Positions 47,226 through 60,756 of a stretch of DNA of 64,000 nt are shown piece after piece (the first letter of the stretch is position 1; each line of letters opens with the position of its first letter). Made by a program: the position numbers and the translations under genes. This DNA is from Elymus sibiricus. Taxonomy: Eukaryota > Streptophyta > Magnoliopsida > Poales > Poaceae. The stretch is from positions 308,104,166 to 308,168,165 of the forward strand of contig CM077666.1 in assembly GCA_039707655.1 (NCBI GenBank), read 5' to 3'. A model generated the notes under the pieces. It ran no database searches, was not told the origin of the DNA, and saw only the letters and a list, made by a program, of their open reading frames with translations.

Positions 47226-50200
47226 TGTGGCGTCCCGCCTGAATACCACTGTAGCCAGACGGTCGCCGCACACGCCAGCCCAGGAGATCACTCTGGCGTG
47301 CGCGTTTACAACAAGTATCATGAACACAGGCCTTCTATTAATGAATATATCAGTCTTACATGATATATTACAAGGGGAATGGCAGCGGAAAAGCTCTATC
47401 TAAGGCAGCATGGTCCTGGTGCGGCTCCAATCCACAGGGATCTGACTGGGTTACTCTTCTAGCCCGCGAACACTCTGGCTCCTCGCTAGGGGTCATCGAA
47501 TCCTTAGGTGAACCTGGCCACATTGAAGGCCGCTGAGTACTTTTGAATGTACTCGCAAGCAAACCAATCCAACATATACACCAAGCAAAGCAAACCATGG
47601 CATTCAAGCATGCACTTGTTATCTTAATAGTATTAACTATCATGGTATGATAGGATTATCTAGCAAGATTAATCATCTAGCAACATTAATCATCATGACA
47701 TAGCGGGATTATCTAGCATGTAAACTATCAAAGTAACCGCGGTATAACGAAGATAAAGCATATCAAGTAATTAATCCACACTATGAATATGTCATGATCC
47801 ACACCAAATCCAAGTACTGTGGTCATCCGACCACTCACCTCATAGCCATCGCATGGCCAACACCATATACCTGACATCACCCGATGTCCATGCATCTGCA
47901 CTATAAGTCTGCCAAATCATACCTCTCTCTGGTTCAGTTTTAACAATACATTATATAGTTTGTTCCTCCAGACTCGACACAGACCAAATAGGGGCCTATA
48001 CGAACTGTCCATGACCGAGGACGCGGCTATTCGAATAGATTTACACTCTGCAGAGGTTGTGCACTTTACCCACACCATGGAGCGCCTGGCCTCGTACTTT
48101 AGTACATGTTCCCATTCGGGTGGACCAGTGCTGCTCCAACAAAACCTTGTCTATTGCCTAGCACTCTTACGGTCCCTCCGACAATCATACCCTCCCAGGG
48201 TCATGTCCTGGGTGGCCCCTGTGTCACCCCGTGACACCTGCCACTGTCGTGGCCAAACAAAACTGTCCCAAACGGGGACTTGAGCTCAAATAACTTAACT
48301 GGGCTCACAAGGTTATCGCCGCCTACCGGGCCAGGGTAGCACGCACGCATAACCTTCCCTAGTTGGAGGTACCGACAAGAGGCAGGACAATAGACCAAGC
48401 TAGGGCCTCCCCATCCAGGCAAATGTGGTTGCACGGGTAAGCTCGGATAGGTGACACTATGACTCGATCCAGCCGACGGAGGAGGTTGTTATTATTAAGT
48501 CACATTCTTTAATATTGCAATAATAGTAACTATGCATGATGTAACAACTATGAAAGCATAACAACCTATCTCCATACAATATCACAGCGAGTCATTAATG
48601 AGACAATATTTAAATGGAAAATTATCACTTTACAAGGCTTAGCTGTAAGTGACAACCATCTGAACCCTTGCATGAAACCGACCAATAAACCAGTAGCCAC
48701 CAGAATGGTCTTTACAACTCAGATCTGGGACGTTACCGGAATAACTCAACCCCGGCTCAAGACGGCTGAAAAGCAGCTCAGAGCATGAGACGGTGTTGAT
48801 AAAAAGAGTGTAGCGGTTCCCTAAGACGGCCGAAAAACAGCTCAGAGCATAGGGTCACCGCTACAGAAAGAAATTCAACAGCTGTCCGAGACGGCCGAAA
48901 AGCAGCTCAGAACACGGGCCAGTTGTTGAAAAGAGAAATATAAAGTCGGCATCCACCCCGGACGGCCGGAAGCAGCTCAGAACACAGGCGTGGTGCCGTC
49001 ATCAAAGAAAGGCAAACAAGGGTTCACTGGCGTCACATACAACTCACCACTATGCACACAAGCATAAGCATATTAATTTCAACACGCAAGAATAACATAG
49101 AGCAATGCTTTAGGGCATATATCAGATGGTCGGCTTGCCTGGGGGGTGAAGAGATGCTCCGAAAGAAGTGCGATCACCTCGCGGAAGAATTCGCCGGAAA
49201 GGGTTCCCTCTCGGAGGGGCTGAATAAGGGCAGGGGCAAAATGGGCATTTTCAGAAAGTGTGAAAACATTATGAAAATGATACCATCGGAACGGGCTCGG
49301 CGAACTGAAGGCGTGAGCGTTGGATTCACCTGAATCGGAGTTACGGATGAAAAGATATAGCAGATTAACCATTCAGGGTCCTTTCTGTAAAACTTTTATT
49401 CACATCTAGGTCCCTGAACGGTTTTCCTGCGAATAAAAAGAAATGACACTGTGCAGCTGGGCCGTTCTGGGCCGAAAGCGGCGGAGGCACTGGCCTCGGC
49501 TGCACAGCGCAGCCGTCGCCGCTCCCCTGGGCCGGCCCAACCACTGCTCTTTTAAAAAAACAGAGGGGAGGGGCGCTGGGCCACTGGCACGCGGGGCCCG
49601 CCTGCGGAGTCTTCGTCCACCTCCCGCTCGTGCACCCGACCGAGAGAAAGGGCGACTCCAGCGACGATTGCCGGAGCCACAGACCATCCCCGGCGATGCT
49701 CCGCCTACTGGCATGCTCAGGAAATCTGGCTGCACCCATCCCTGGGTGACATGGTCGCCGGGGAGCACTGGAGCAGGCGAGGCATCGGCCGTGGCGGAGG
49801 GCATCTCCGGCGAGCTCAGGCTCGGAGCTCCGGTGGTGGAGAGGCGAGGAGGAAGTCGGGCAGGGCTCCGGCTAGGTCAGGGGAGACCTTTGGTGGAAAT
49901 AGGAGAGGAGAGGGGCAACGGCTTGCCCGAATTCGAGCAGAGGCCGTGGGCAGCCATGGCGGCGATGTGGTGGCAGGGGAGCTCCTCGAGCTCCAATGGC
50001 TGGTCGGGAAGGAGGCTAGGAGGTCGGAGAGGGGCTGGGAGTGGTTGAGTGGCTCGGGGAGGGCACGGCCGTGGCTATTTATAGCCGCGGGGAGGGAAGG
50101 TGATAAGCTCGGCCGCTGGCGTTCTTATCGGCTCACTGGAGCTCAGGGACATGCGGAGGACGGAGGCAATGTCAGCAGGGGCTCTGGGAGATTGGAGAAG

Positions 50201-51766
50201 CCTCGGATGCATTCGAGAGGGCTCGGGGAGGAAGGGGACAGAGGGGAAGACGACGGCGACGGTCACGGGCGGAGCAGTGCCATGGCAGTACTCGCCGCGG
50301 CATGGGAAGGAAGAAAACGGAGGGGGAGATGACCCGAGAGGAGGAAGTAGACGACGGGGGAGCTGCTGGACATGAATGGACAAGCCAGGGCAGCCTGAGC
50401 TGGCTGGCCCGACGCGACGAACACGCGGTGCACAGTTTCTGCGTGCAGCTCACGCGGTCACCACGGGCATGTCGTGTTCTGGCCCTCCTCTGGGTGCCAA
50501 ATCTTGTCAAACACGGAAGGCATTGATCATATAGATGAGACGGGTCATTGAATGGACCAGGATTGCTCTAGAGTGGCCGGGGTGATCCAGAACAGTTTCT
50601 GGTCAGAATCTTGGGCAGGAAGTTGTGGTTAAACAGAGGAGCCAATGAGCTAGAAAAGTTGTCACAGGGAAATGTGGTAGGAAGGAGCAGAGTCTGGCAA
50701 AATTTGAAGCAATTTGGACCTCATTTGCATATACTTCCTTTGTAATGCAAAATTTGGTCCAGAATCTTGACTTTGAAGCTGCACTCAAATGTCTTGATGA
50801 AATGAACTGAATTTTGGTGTAGGGTGATGATTTGGATATGTGAAGGTGCTGGAAAAATTTCAGCTCAATTGGAAATGCCAAAGTGGTACTTCCTTCACAG
50901 AGCTTGGATCTGGACAGAAACTAGATGGAATTTTTGAGAGAAAATGGCTAGGTGAAATGATGTGAATTTTTGCATGGTCACATAATTTAGGGAATGTGAG
51001 GTCCTGGATTAATTTGAGAATTTTTGAAGCAATATAAAATATAGTTTCTTCACAACCTCAAAATAAATCCAGAAACAAGAATTGGATGATGCTCTCAAAA
51101 TTTGATCTGTGGAACTTGGGATCTTGATGGAAATGGTGAAGATATGGATATGAGATGCTCCACAAATTATTTGGGATTTTTCCTGGCTACCAAAATGGTA
51201 GCTCCTTTGGAAAGTGCCCAAATTGCAATATTGGCTTTAAATAGGAAAAGGCAATTTCCCTTATTTAATTATGGCCAATATTTTTATTGGAGCTCAATAT
51301 GATCACAAAGAATATCTCCACAAGTTTTCATGAACTTTGGAGATGGATAGATATTTTCCTGGATTTAATTTCTTTAACGGGCAAAAAAAGGAATTAATTT
51401 TAAATGAAAAATATTGCAAATGACTTGGCAATATTTTTGCATATCCAAGGTTTAAAAAGATAGGATGATCACTGGGAGAAATTTGGGATGCAAAAGATCA
51501 AAGGAAGTTGGGGTTCCTTTGTAACGGAAGGAATTAGGGTTTCCCTTCCGGTAACTCGGAAGGTAGGGTTTCGGTGGCAAAATCCTGAGAAAATATCTGG
51601 GTGGCTAGGTTGGTCTAGAGGGAATCTCTGGTTGGGTAGGAAAGGCAAGGCTAAATGACCATCTTCATATACCCAAGAGCGAGAGAAAATTTGACAACAT
51701 CGAAAAAAAATACGGGAGTCAAATCCCGCAAAGGAAAAAAAAAGGAGCGAAAACCAGCGTGTCACA
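47226..51766 (-). repeat. Array: complete LTR copy 2 (4541 bp)
   Basis: It is nearly identical to copy 1; I noticed only a handful of substitutions and one extra A in a homopolymer. Confidence 0.9.
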
Positions 51767-54478
51767 AACCTACCCCCCTTAAGAAAATCTCGTCCTCGAG
51801 ATTTCCGGGCTTACCTCCCGGCTAAGGGGAACTTACCTGTGTACGACTTGGATCCATCAGTTGTCTTGTCTTCATTGGTTTACTGACCTTTTTACTGCCT
51901 CTTCTGATGGCTCAGGGATTGTCTTTTCCAATGTTTGTATTGAATCCTTCTCTTTCCTGTCAGTTGTACCTTTTGTCCTGGTAACCTGTTGCTTGGTGGG
52001 GTAGCAGTAGTACCGACAAATAGCTTGGTTTCCAGGGCCTGGAGCTAGCTGCTTCGGATTTTATTGCGATACTTCGTACACTGATTGCCAATGGCAAGTC
52101 ATCTTTTCTTGACACATGGCTCATATGCTCGTATGGCCTCGAGTGACTGGGGATGGCTTTCTTTCAGTCTGACTGTGGGTTCCGTACGAGGTGTTCCCTT
52201 CTGTCTCTTGCATTCTGACTTCGCCCTTAGGTGATTTCCAACTGAAATGTCGGGCCTGCTCACAAAGTAATCATAGACGGTAATCTCTGAGATGGGTCTA
52301 CCATATATAGCCTATGTGGTCCTTGCTATGACCACTAAGCTGACATAGTATGGCTGAGCATAACCTCTGATCTTGGCTGATGGCCCGTATTCACGATGAC
52401 ATGCTGGCTGCATTGTTGTGGCCGTATATGCAAGAGTCTGACAATGATTGGCAATATCACCTTGTCTGTGGAGCTTTACTTCATTGACCGTCGCGGAGAT
52501 TGTTTATTCAAGACTTCCTTGTTCTTGGGGGTTCCTTTTTGGGGAACTTGTCATGACCTACCATCATGGCTCCTTGGTCATATCCCAGCTTGTTGGGCTT
52601 GTATTCACAATTACTCCTGCATATCTCGTAGGGATTGCTGTGTTCACATCCTTGCTTCAAACTATGGGGCCGATGTTTTTCTGAACACAGTCATTCCGTA
52701 TACGAGTGGCTCGCATGAACTGATCCACTGGACTGCATGCTCACAACATATGCAGAGGTAGGATAAATCCCTTTCATAACCACTGAGTTCTGAGGCGGAC
52801 GTGTGTCTGGGCTAGTTCGTGCTTCTGACAGGATTGTTGTGGGCACGTTGGCGTGCTGAAGAAGGTTGAATACCTTATGCTCGAAGCTTCTGCCAAGGTA
52901 GCGTGCCGACGAAGGCTGGGTATCGTACCTCAGAAGTTTCCCCTCATGTTGCTTACTGCGGAAAATCAGGTGCCTTATGCTGAAAGCTTTCCGCGGTAGC
53001 GGGCTGAGGAAGATGGGAGTGCCGTATCCCAGAAGATTTTCTCACCAAGTGGTGTAGCAAGGAGGATTAGGAGTCTTGCGTTGTAAGCTTCTTCCGATAG
53101 CTTGCGGAGGGAGGCTGGGTTGCTTATATCAGAAACCCTTGTCTAAAAATGTCCTGTCGGTCATGCACACCGCTAATTCTTCTGTTGGTCTGATCATTGT
53201 TGCTGTCGAGGTTGCACAACTGATACAGACTTCATGTTGGTAATTAATTTGGAACACCCTTTGCATTCAAACCAAGTGTTGGCGGTAGTGAGCAGTTGAC
53301 GGATAATTCCCTTTGGTTTAGCTGAGCTTCCAGGTAGGTGAAATTCTCATTGATTCTGGGCAGCCGTGAACTTATCCATATTTCTCGCAAATCTTGTTCA
53401 CATGCCCAGAAATTTTTGTATATGCACTGATAACTTCCCAGAATATGCTTTGGAATTCGTATTAACATACCAGAGTTTTGTTGTCACTCTCGGCACCTTC
53501 ACATTCTTGAAACATGTCTTCTGTGGATAATAAATAATTCTGGAGTCCATTGAGAAAAGACTCAAGGTTCACTCCACTGGCTAAGATAATCCTTGTGTCG
53601 AGGACGAAATAATTTGTCCCTGTTGGTGTCCATTACTGATAGCTCATCTGGCTGTTCTTTTGTGATCAATTCTGAGACAAACTCTCTCAGGCATATTCTG
53701 ACCTTGTCTGTAGCACGCAAATTCTGCTTCTGGCCCATTCTTCCTTCTTGACAGATCCGGTGTTGGTGTTCTGAACATCATGTAGTTGACTTGGCTCTTG
53801 CGGAATTTGGATTATTGGGTATTATCTAAGTTGTGTGTTGGTCTTCTTGACAGCACTTTCGGATGGATCCAGTCAGAGCGAAAGAACGGAACCGACAAAA
53901 GAAGCAAAACCGCGAAAAAACAAAAAGCAAATAAAGCTCAAATTTTGCGGACCTTACACATGTGGCCGAAGATCCACTAGTATAACTAGTATAGCGCACT
54001 CGATGCACCTCTAAGGATTTAGAAGCAAAACCACACAATGCTCCTGGTAGCAATTGGGGTCAAGCTCCTACTACTTCCTTAGGGAACATCAAACTCGACG
54101 CACGACCATAGCCAAAGTGGCTTAGTCGACGATCCTCGGGTTGCCGGGGAAAAGATGGAATTATAGGCGTTTCCCAAAGGAAACTGGATTTAAGGAGAGA
54201 AAGGCCATGGTTAGCAAGCAAGGTGGGGATATCTGGTTTTCCTAGGGGTTCAGGGCTCACGGGTCGTTGCCTGGTGCAAACATTTCACACCGGAGGCAAA
54301 GGCCACGAGAGTTGGGGTCTGATGGAGCCAAAAATCCTATGGGGTTGCCTTATGGTCAATAGTAGCCGTGCCTGTTCGGCAAAGATGGCTGAAATCCATC
54401 TGGGCTTTCTACTGATCAAGAGGCAATGAAGTCTGGCTAGGGGTAACCTACGGTCAGCCTGGCTCTGATACCATCCGT
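51767..54478 (-). repeat. Array: complete internal domain 2 (2712 bp)
   Basis: It has the same length and signals as internal domain 1, with scattered single-base differences. Confidence 0.88.
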
Positions 54479-57400
54479 TGTGGCGTCCCGCCTGAATACC
54501 ACTGTAGCCAGACGGTCGCCGCACACGCCAGCCCAGGAGATCACTCTGGCGTGCGCGTTTACAACAAGTATCATGAACACAGGCCTTCTATTAATGAATA
54601 TATCAGTCTTACATGATATATTACAAGGGGAATGGCAGCGGAAAAGCTCTATCTAAGGCAGCATGGTCCTGGTGCGGCTCCAATCCATAGGGATCTGACT
54701 GGGTTACTCTTCTAGCCCGCGAACACTCTGGCTCCTCGCTAGGGGTCATCGAATCCTTAGGTGAACCTGGCCACATTGAAGGCCGCTGAGTACTTTTGAA
54801 TGTACTCGCAAGCAAACCAATCCAACATATACACCAAGCAAAGCAAACCATGGCATTCAAGCATGCACTTGTTATCTTAATAGTATTAACTATCATGGTA
54901 TGATAGGATTATCTAGCAAGATTAATCATCTAGCAACATTAATCATCATGACATAGCGGGATTATCTAGCATGTAAACTATCAAAGTAACTGCGGTATAA
55001 CGAAGATAAAGCATATCAAGTAATTAATCCACACTATGAATATGTCATGATCCACACCAAATCCAAGTACTGTGGTCATCCGACCACTCACCTCATAGCC
55101 ATCGCATGGCCAACACCATATACCTGACATCACCCGATGTCCATGCATCTGCACTATAAGTCTGCCAAATCATACCTCTCTCTGGTTCAGTTTTAACAAT
55201 ACATTATATAGTTTGTTCCTCCAGACTCGACACAGACCAAATAGGGGCCTATACGAACTGTCCATGACCGAGGACGCGGCTATTCGAATAGATTTACACT
55301 CTGCAGAGGTTGTGCACTTTACCCACACCATGGAGCGCCTGGCCTCGTACTTTAGTACATGTTCCCATTCGGGTGGACCAGTGCTGCTCCAACAAAACCT
55401 TGTCTATTGCCTAGCACTCTTACGGTCCCTCCGACAATCATACCCTCCCAGGGTCATGTCCTGGGTGGCCCCTGTGTCACCCCGTGACACCTGCCACTGT
55501 CGTGGCCAAACAAAACTGTCCCAAACGGGGACTTGAGCTCAAATAACTTAACTGGGCTCACAAGGTTATCGCCGCCTACCGGGCCAGGGTAGCACGCACG
55601 CATAACCTTCCCTAGTTGGAGGTACCGACAAGAGGCAGGACAATAGACCAAGCTAGGGCCTCCCCATCCAGGCAAATGTGGTTGCACGGGTAAGCTCGGA
55701 TAGGTGACACTATGACTCGATCCAGCCGACGGAGGAGGTTGTTATTATTAAGTCACATTCTTTAATATTGCAATAATAGTAACTATGCATGATGTAACAA
55801 CTATGAAAGCATAACAACCTATCTCCATACAATATCACAGCGAGTCATTAATGAGACAATATTTAAATGGAAAATTATCACTTTACAAGGCTTAGCTGTA
55901 AGTGACAACCATCTGAACCCTTGCATGAAACCGACCAATAAACCAGTAGCCACCAGAATGGTCTTTACAACTCAGATCTGGGACGTTACCGGAATAACTC
56001 AACCCCGGCTCAAGACGGCTGAAAAGCAGCTCAGAGCATGAGACGGTGTTGATAAAAAGAGTGTAGCGGTTCCCTAAGACGGCCGAAAAACAGCTCAGAG
56101 CATAGGGTCACCGCTACAGAAAGAAATTCAACAGCTGTCCGAGACGGCCGAAAAGCAGCTCAGAACACGGGCCAGTTGTTGAAAAGAGAAATATAAAGTC
56201 GGCATCCACCCCGGACGGCCGGAAGCAGCTCAGAACACAGGCGTGGTGCCGTCATCAAAGAAAGGCAAACAAGGGTTCACTGGCGTCACATACAACTCAC
56301 CACTATGCACACAAGCATAAGCATATTAATTTCAACACGCAAGAATAACATAGAGCAATGCTTTAGGGCATATATCAGATGGTCGGCTTGCCTGGGGGGT
56401 GAAGAGATGCTCCGAAAGAAGTGCGATCACCTCGCGGAAGAATTCGCCGGAAAGGGTTCCCTCTCGGAGGGGCTGAATAAGGGCAGGGGCAAAATGGGCA
56501 TTTTCAGAAAGTGTGAAAACATTATGAAAATGATACCATCGGAACGGGCTCGGCGAACTGAAGGCGTGAGCGTTGGATTCACCTGAATCGGAGTTACGGA
56601 TGAAAAGATATAGCAGATTAACCATTCAGGGTCCTTTCTGTAAAACTTTTATTCACATCTAGGTCCCTGAACGGTTTTCCTGCGAATAAAAAGAAATGAC
56701 ACTGTGCAGCTGGGCCGTTCTGGGCCGAAAGCGGCGGAGGCACTGGCCTCGGCTGCACAGCGCAGCCGTCGCCGCTCCCCTGGGCCGGCCCAACCACTGC
56801 TCTTTTAAAAAAACAGAGGGGAGGGGCGCTGGGCCACTGGCACGCGGGGCCCGCCTGCGGAGTCTTCGTCCACCTCCCGCTCGCGCACCCGACCGAGAGA
56901 AAGGGCGACTCCAGCGACGATTGCCGGAGCCACAGACCATCCCCGGCGATGCTCCGCCTACTGGCATGCTCAGGAAATCTGGCTGCACCCATCCCTGGGT
57001 GACATGGTCGCCGGGGAGCACTGGAGCAGGCGAGGCATCGGCCGTGGCGGAGGGCATCTCCGGCGAGCTCAGGCTCGGAGCTCCGGTGGTGGAGAGGCGA
57101 GGAGGAAGTCGGGCAGGGCTCCGGCTAGGTCAGGGGAGACCTTTGGTGGAAATAGGAGAGGAGAGGGGCAACGGCTTGCCCGAATTCGAGCAGAGGCCGT
57201 GGGCAGCCATGGCGGCGATGTGGTGGCAGGGGAGCTCCTCGAGCTCCAATGGCTGGTCGGGAAGGAGGCTAGGAGGTCGGAGAGGGGCTGGGAGTGGTTG
57301 AGTGGCTCGGGGAGGGCACGGCCGTGGCTATTTATAGCCGCGGGGAGGGAAGGTGATAAGCTCGGCCGCTGGCGTTCTTATCGGCTCACTGGAGCTCAGG

Positions 57401-59019
57401 GACATGCGGAGGACGGAGGCAATGTCAGCAGGGGCTCTGGGAGATTGGAGAAGCCTCGGATGCATTCGAGAGGGCTCGGGGAGGAAGGGGACAGAGGGGA
57501 AGACGACGGCGACGGTCACGGGCGGAGCAGTGCCATGGCAGTACTCGCCGCGGCATGGGAAGGAAGAAAACGGAGGGGGAGATGACCCGAGAGGAGGAAG
57601 TAGACGACGGGGGAGCTGCTGGACATGAATGGACAAGCCAGGGCAGCCTGAGCTGGCTGGCCCGACGCGACGAACACGCGGTGCACAGTTTCTGCGTGCA
57701 GCTCACGCGGTCACCACGGGCATGTCGTGTTCTGGCCCTCCTCTGGGTGCCAAATCTTGTCAAACACGGAAGGCATTGATCATATAGATGAGACGGGTCA
57801 TTGAATGGACCAGGATTGCTCTAGAGTGGCCGGGGTGATCCAGAACAGTTTCTGGTCAGAATCTTGGGCAGGAAGTTGTGGTTAAACAGAGGAGCCAATG
57901 AGCTAGAAAAGTTGTCACAGGGAAATGTGGTAGGAAGGAGCAGAGTCTGGCAAAATTTGAAGCAATTTGGACCTCATTTGCATATACTTCCTTTGTAATG
58001 CAAAATTTGGTCCAGAATCTTGACTTTGAAGCTGCACTCAAATGTCTTGATGAAATGAACAGAATTTTGGTGTAGGGTGATGATTTGGAGATGTGAAGGT
58101 GCTGGAAAAATTTCAGCTCAATTGGAAATGCCAAAGTGGTACTTCCTTCACAGAGCTTGGATCTGGACAGAAACTAGATGGAATTTTTGAGAGAAAATGG
58201 CTAGGTGAAATGATGTGAATTTTTGCATGGTCACATAATTTAGGGAATGTGAGGTCCTGGATTAATTTGAGAATTTTTGAAGCAATATAAAATATAGTTT
58301 CTTCACAACCTCAAAATAAATCCAGAAACAAGAATTGGATGATGCTCTCAAAATTTGATCTGTGGAACTTGGGATCTTGATGGAAATGGTGAAGATATGG
58401 ATATGAGATGCTCCACAAATTTTTTGGGATTTTTCCTGGCTACCAAAATGGTAGCTCCTTTGGAAAGTGCCCAAATTGCAATATTGGCTTTAAATAGGAA
58501 AAGGCAATTTCCCTTATTTAATTATGGCCAATATTTTTATTGGAGCTCAATATGATCACAAAGAATATCTCCACAAGTTTTCATGAACTTTGGAGATGGA
58601 TAGATATTTTCCTGGATTTAATTTCTTTAACGGGCAAAAAAAGGAATTAATTTTAAATGAAAAATATTGCAAATGACTTGGCAATATTTTTGCATATCCA
58701 AGGTTTAAAAAGATAGGATGATCACTGGGAGAAATTTGGGAGGCAAAAGAGCAAAGGAAGTTGGGGTTCCTTTGTAATGGAAGGAATTAGGGTTTCCCTT
58801 CCGGTAACTCGGAAGGTAGGGTTTCGGTGGCAAAATCCTGAGAAAATATCTGGGTGGCTAGGTTGGTCTAGAGGGAATCTCTGGTTGGGTAGGAAAGGCA
58901 AGGCTAAATGACCATCTTCATATAGCCAAGAGCGAGAGAAAATTTGACAACATCGAAAAAAAATACGGGAGTCAAATCCCGCAAAGGAAAAAAAAAGGAG
59001 CGAAAACCAGCGTGTCACA
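54479..59019 (-). repeat. Array: complete LTR copy 3 (4541 bp)
   Basis: It has the same ends and TATA box. It carries several private substitutions between about 58060 and 58800. Confidence 0.9.
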
Positions 59020-60320
59020 AACCTACCCCCCTTCAGAAAATCTCGTCCTCGAGATTTCCGGGCTTACCTCCCGGCTAAGGGGAACTTACCTGTGTACGAC
59101 TTGGATCCATCAGTTGTCTTGTCTTTATTGGTTTACTGACCTTTTTACTGCCTCTTCTGATGGCTCAGGGATTGTCTTTTCCAACGTTTGTATTGAATCC
59201 TTCTCTTTCCTGTTAGTTGTACCTTTTGTCCTGGTAACCTGTTGCTTGGTGGGGTAGCAGTAGTACCGACAAATAGCTTGGTTTCCAGGGCCTGGAGCTA
59301 GCTGCTTCGGATTTTATTGCGATACTTCGTACACTGATTGCCAATGGCAAGTCATCTTTTCTTGACACATGGCTCATATGCTCGTATGGCCTCGAGTGAC
59401 TGGGGATGGCTTTCTTTCAGTCTGACTGTGGGTTCCGTACGAGGTGTTCCCTTCTGTCTCTTGCATTCTGACTTTGCCCTTAGGTGATTTCCAACTGAAA
59501 TGTCGGGCCTGCTCACAAAGTAATCATAGACGGTAATCTCTGAGATGGGTCTACCATATATAGCCTATGTGGTCCTTGCTATGACCACTAAGCTGACATA
59601 GTATGGCTGAGCATAACCTCTGATCTTGGCTGATGGCCCGTATTCACGATGACATGCTGGCTGCATTGTTGTGGCCGTATATGCAAGAGTCTGACAATGA
59701 TTGGCAATATCACCTTGTCTGTGGAGCTTTACTTCATTGACCGTCGCGGAGATTGTTTATTCAAGACTTCCTTGTTCTTGGGGGTTCCTTTTTGGGGAAC
59801 TTGTCATGACCTACCATCATGGCTCCTTGGTCATATCCCAGCTTGTTGGGCTTGTATTCACAATTACTCCTGCATATCTCGTAGGGATTGCTGTGTTCAC
59901 ATCCTTGCTTCAAACTATGGGGCCGATGTTTTTCTGAACACAGTCATTCCGTATACGAGTGGCTCGCATGAACTGATCCACTGGACTGCATGCTCACAAC
60001 ATATGCAGAGGTAGGATAAATCCCTTTCATAACCACTGAGTTCTGAGGCGGACGTGTGTCTGGGCTAGTTCGTGCTTCTAACAGGATTGTTGTGGGCACG
60101 TTGGCGTGCTGAAGAAGGTTGAATACCTTATGCTCGAAGCTTCTGCCAAGGTAGCGTGCCGACGAAGGCTGGGTATCGTACCTCAGAAGTTTCCCCTCAT
60201 GTTGCTTACTGCGGAAAATCAGGTGCCTTATGCTGAAAGCTTTCCGCGGTAGCGGGCTGAGGAAGATGGGAGTGCCGTATCCCAGAAGATTTTCTCACCA
60301 AGTGGTGTAGCAAGGAGGAT
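59020..60320 (-). repeat. Array: truncated internal domain 3
   Basis: It follows internal domain 1 from its polypurine end for 1.3 kb, then joins LTR sequence at GGATT|TGGAGATGG, deleting 1.4 kb of interior and 4.1 kb of LTR. Confidence 0.88.
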
Positions 60321-60751
60321 TTGGAGATGGATAGATATTTTCCTGGATTTAATTCCTTTAACGGGCAGAAAAAGGAATTAATTTTAAATGAAAAATATTG
60401 CAAATGACTTGGCAATATTTTTGCATATCCAGGGTTTAAAAAGATAGGATGATCACTGGGAGAAATTTGGGAGGCAAAAGATCAAAGGAAATTGGGGTTC
60501 CTTTGTAACAGAAGGAATTAGGGTTTCCCTTCCGGTAACTCGGAAGGTAGGGTTTCGGTGGCAAAATCCTGAGAAAATATCTGGGTGGCTAGGTTGGTCT
60601 AGAGAGAATCTCTGGTTGGGTAGGAAAGGCAAGGCTAAATGACCATCTTCATATACCCAAGAGCGAGAGAAAATTCGACAACATCAAAAAAAAGACGGGA
60701 GTCAAATCCCGCAAAGGAAAAAAAACAAGGAGCGAAAACCAGGGTGTCACA
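60321..60751 (-). repeat. Array: truncated LTR copy 4
   Basis: It equals about the last 430 bp (plus strand) of the LTR and ends GGTGTCACA. It is more diverged from the other copies than they are from each other, as expected for an outer LTR not homogenised with the middle ones. Confidence 0.85.
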
Positions 60752-60756
60752 ACGCC

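Larger units (their letters stand above)
37686..60751 (-). mobile_element. Tandem multi-LTR array of a LARD-like non-autonomous retrotransposon (23 kb)
   Basis: A 7252-7253-bp unit repeats head to tail. Each unit is a 4540-4541-bp LTR plus a 2712-bp interior. On the minus strand each LTR starts TGTGACACGCTGG and ends GACGCCACA. TGGTATCAGAGCCAGG, the initiator tRNA-Met primer site, follows each LTR end, and a polypurine tract precedes each LTR start. The order on the plus strand is partial LTR, partial interior, LTR, interior, LTR, interior, LTR, partial interior, partial LTR. No coding region is visible. The flanking pentamers GCGCC and ACGCC suggest one original insertion. Long LTRs with a non-coding interior match the LARD class described in barley (Sukkula). 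Confidence 0.88.

Noticed and set aside
37686..60751. Interpretation of the tandem array as a satellite or as duplicated host genes
   Set aside because: Each unit has LTR ends, a tRNA primer site and a polypurine tract in the correct order, and no host-like coding sequence, so a retrotransposon-derived array fits better.
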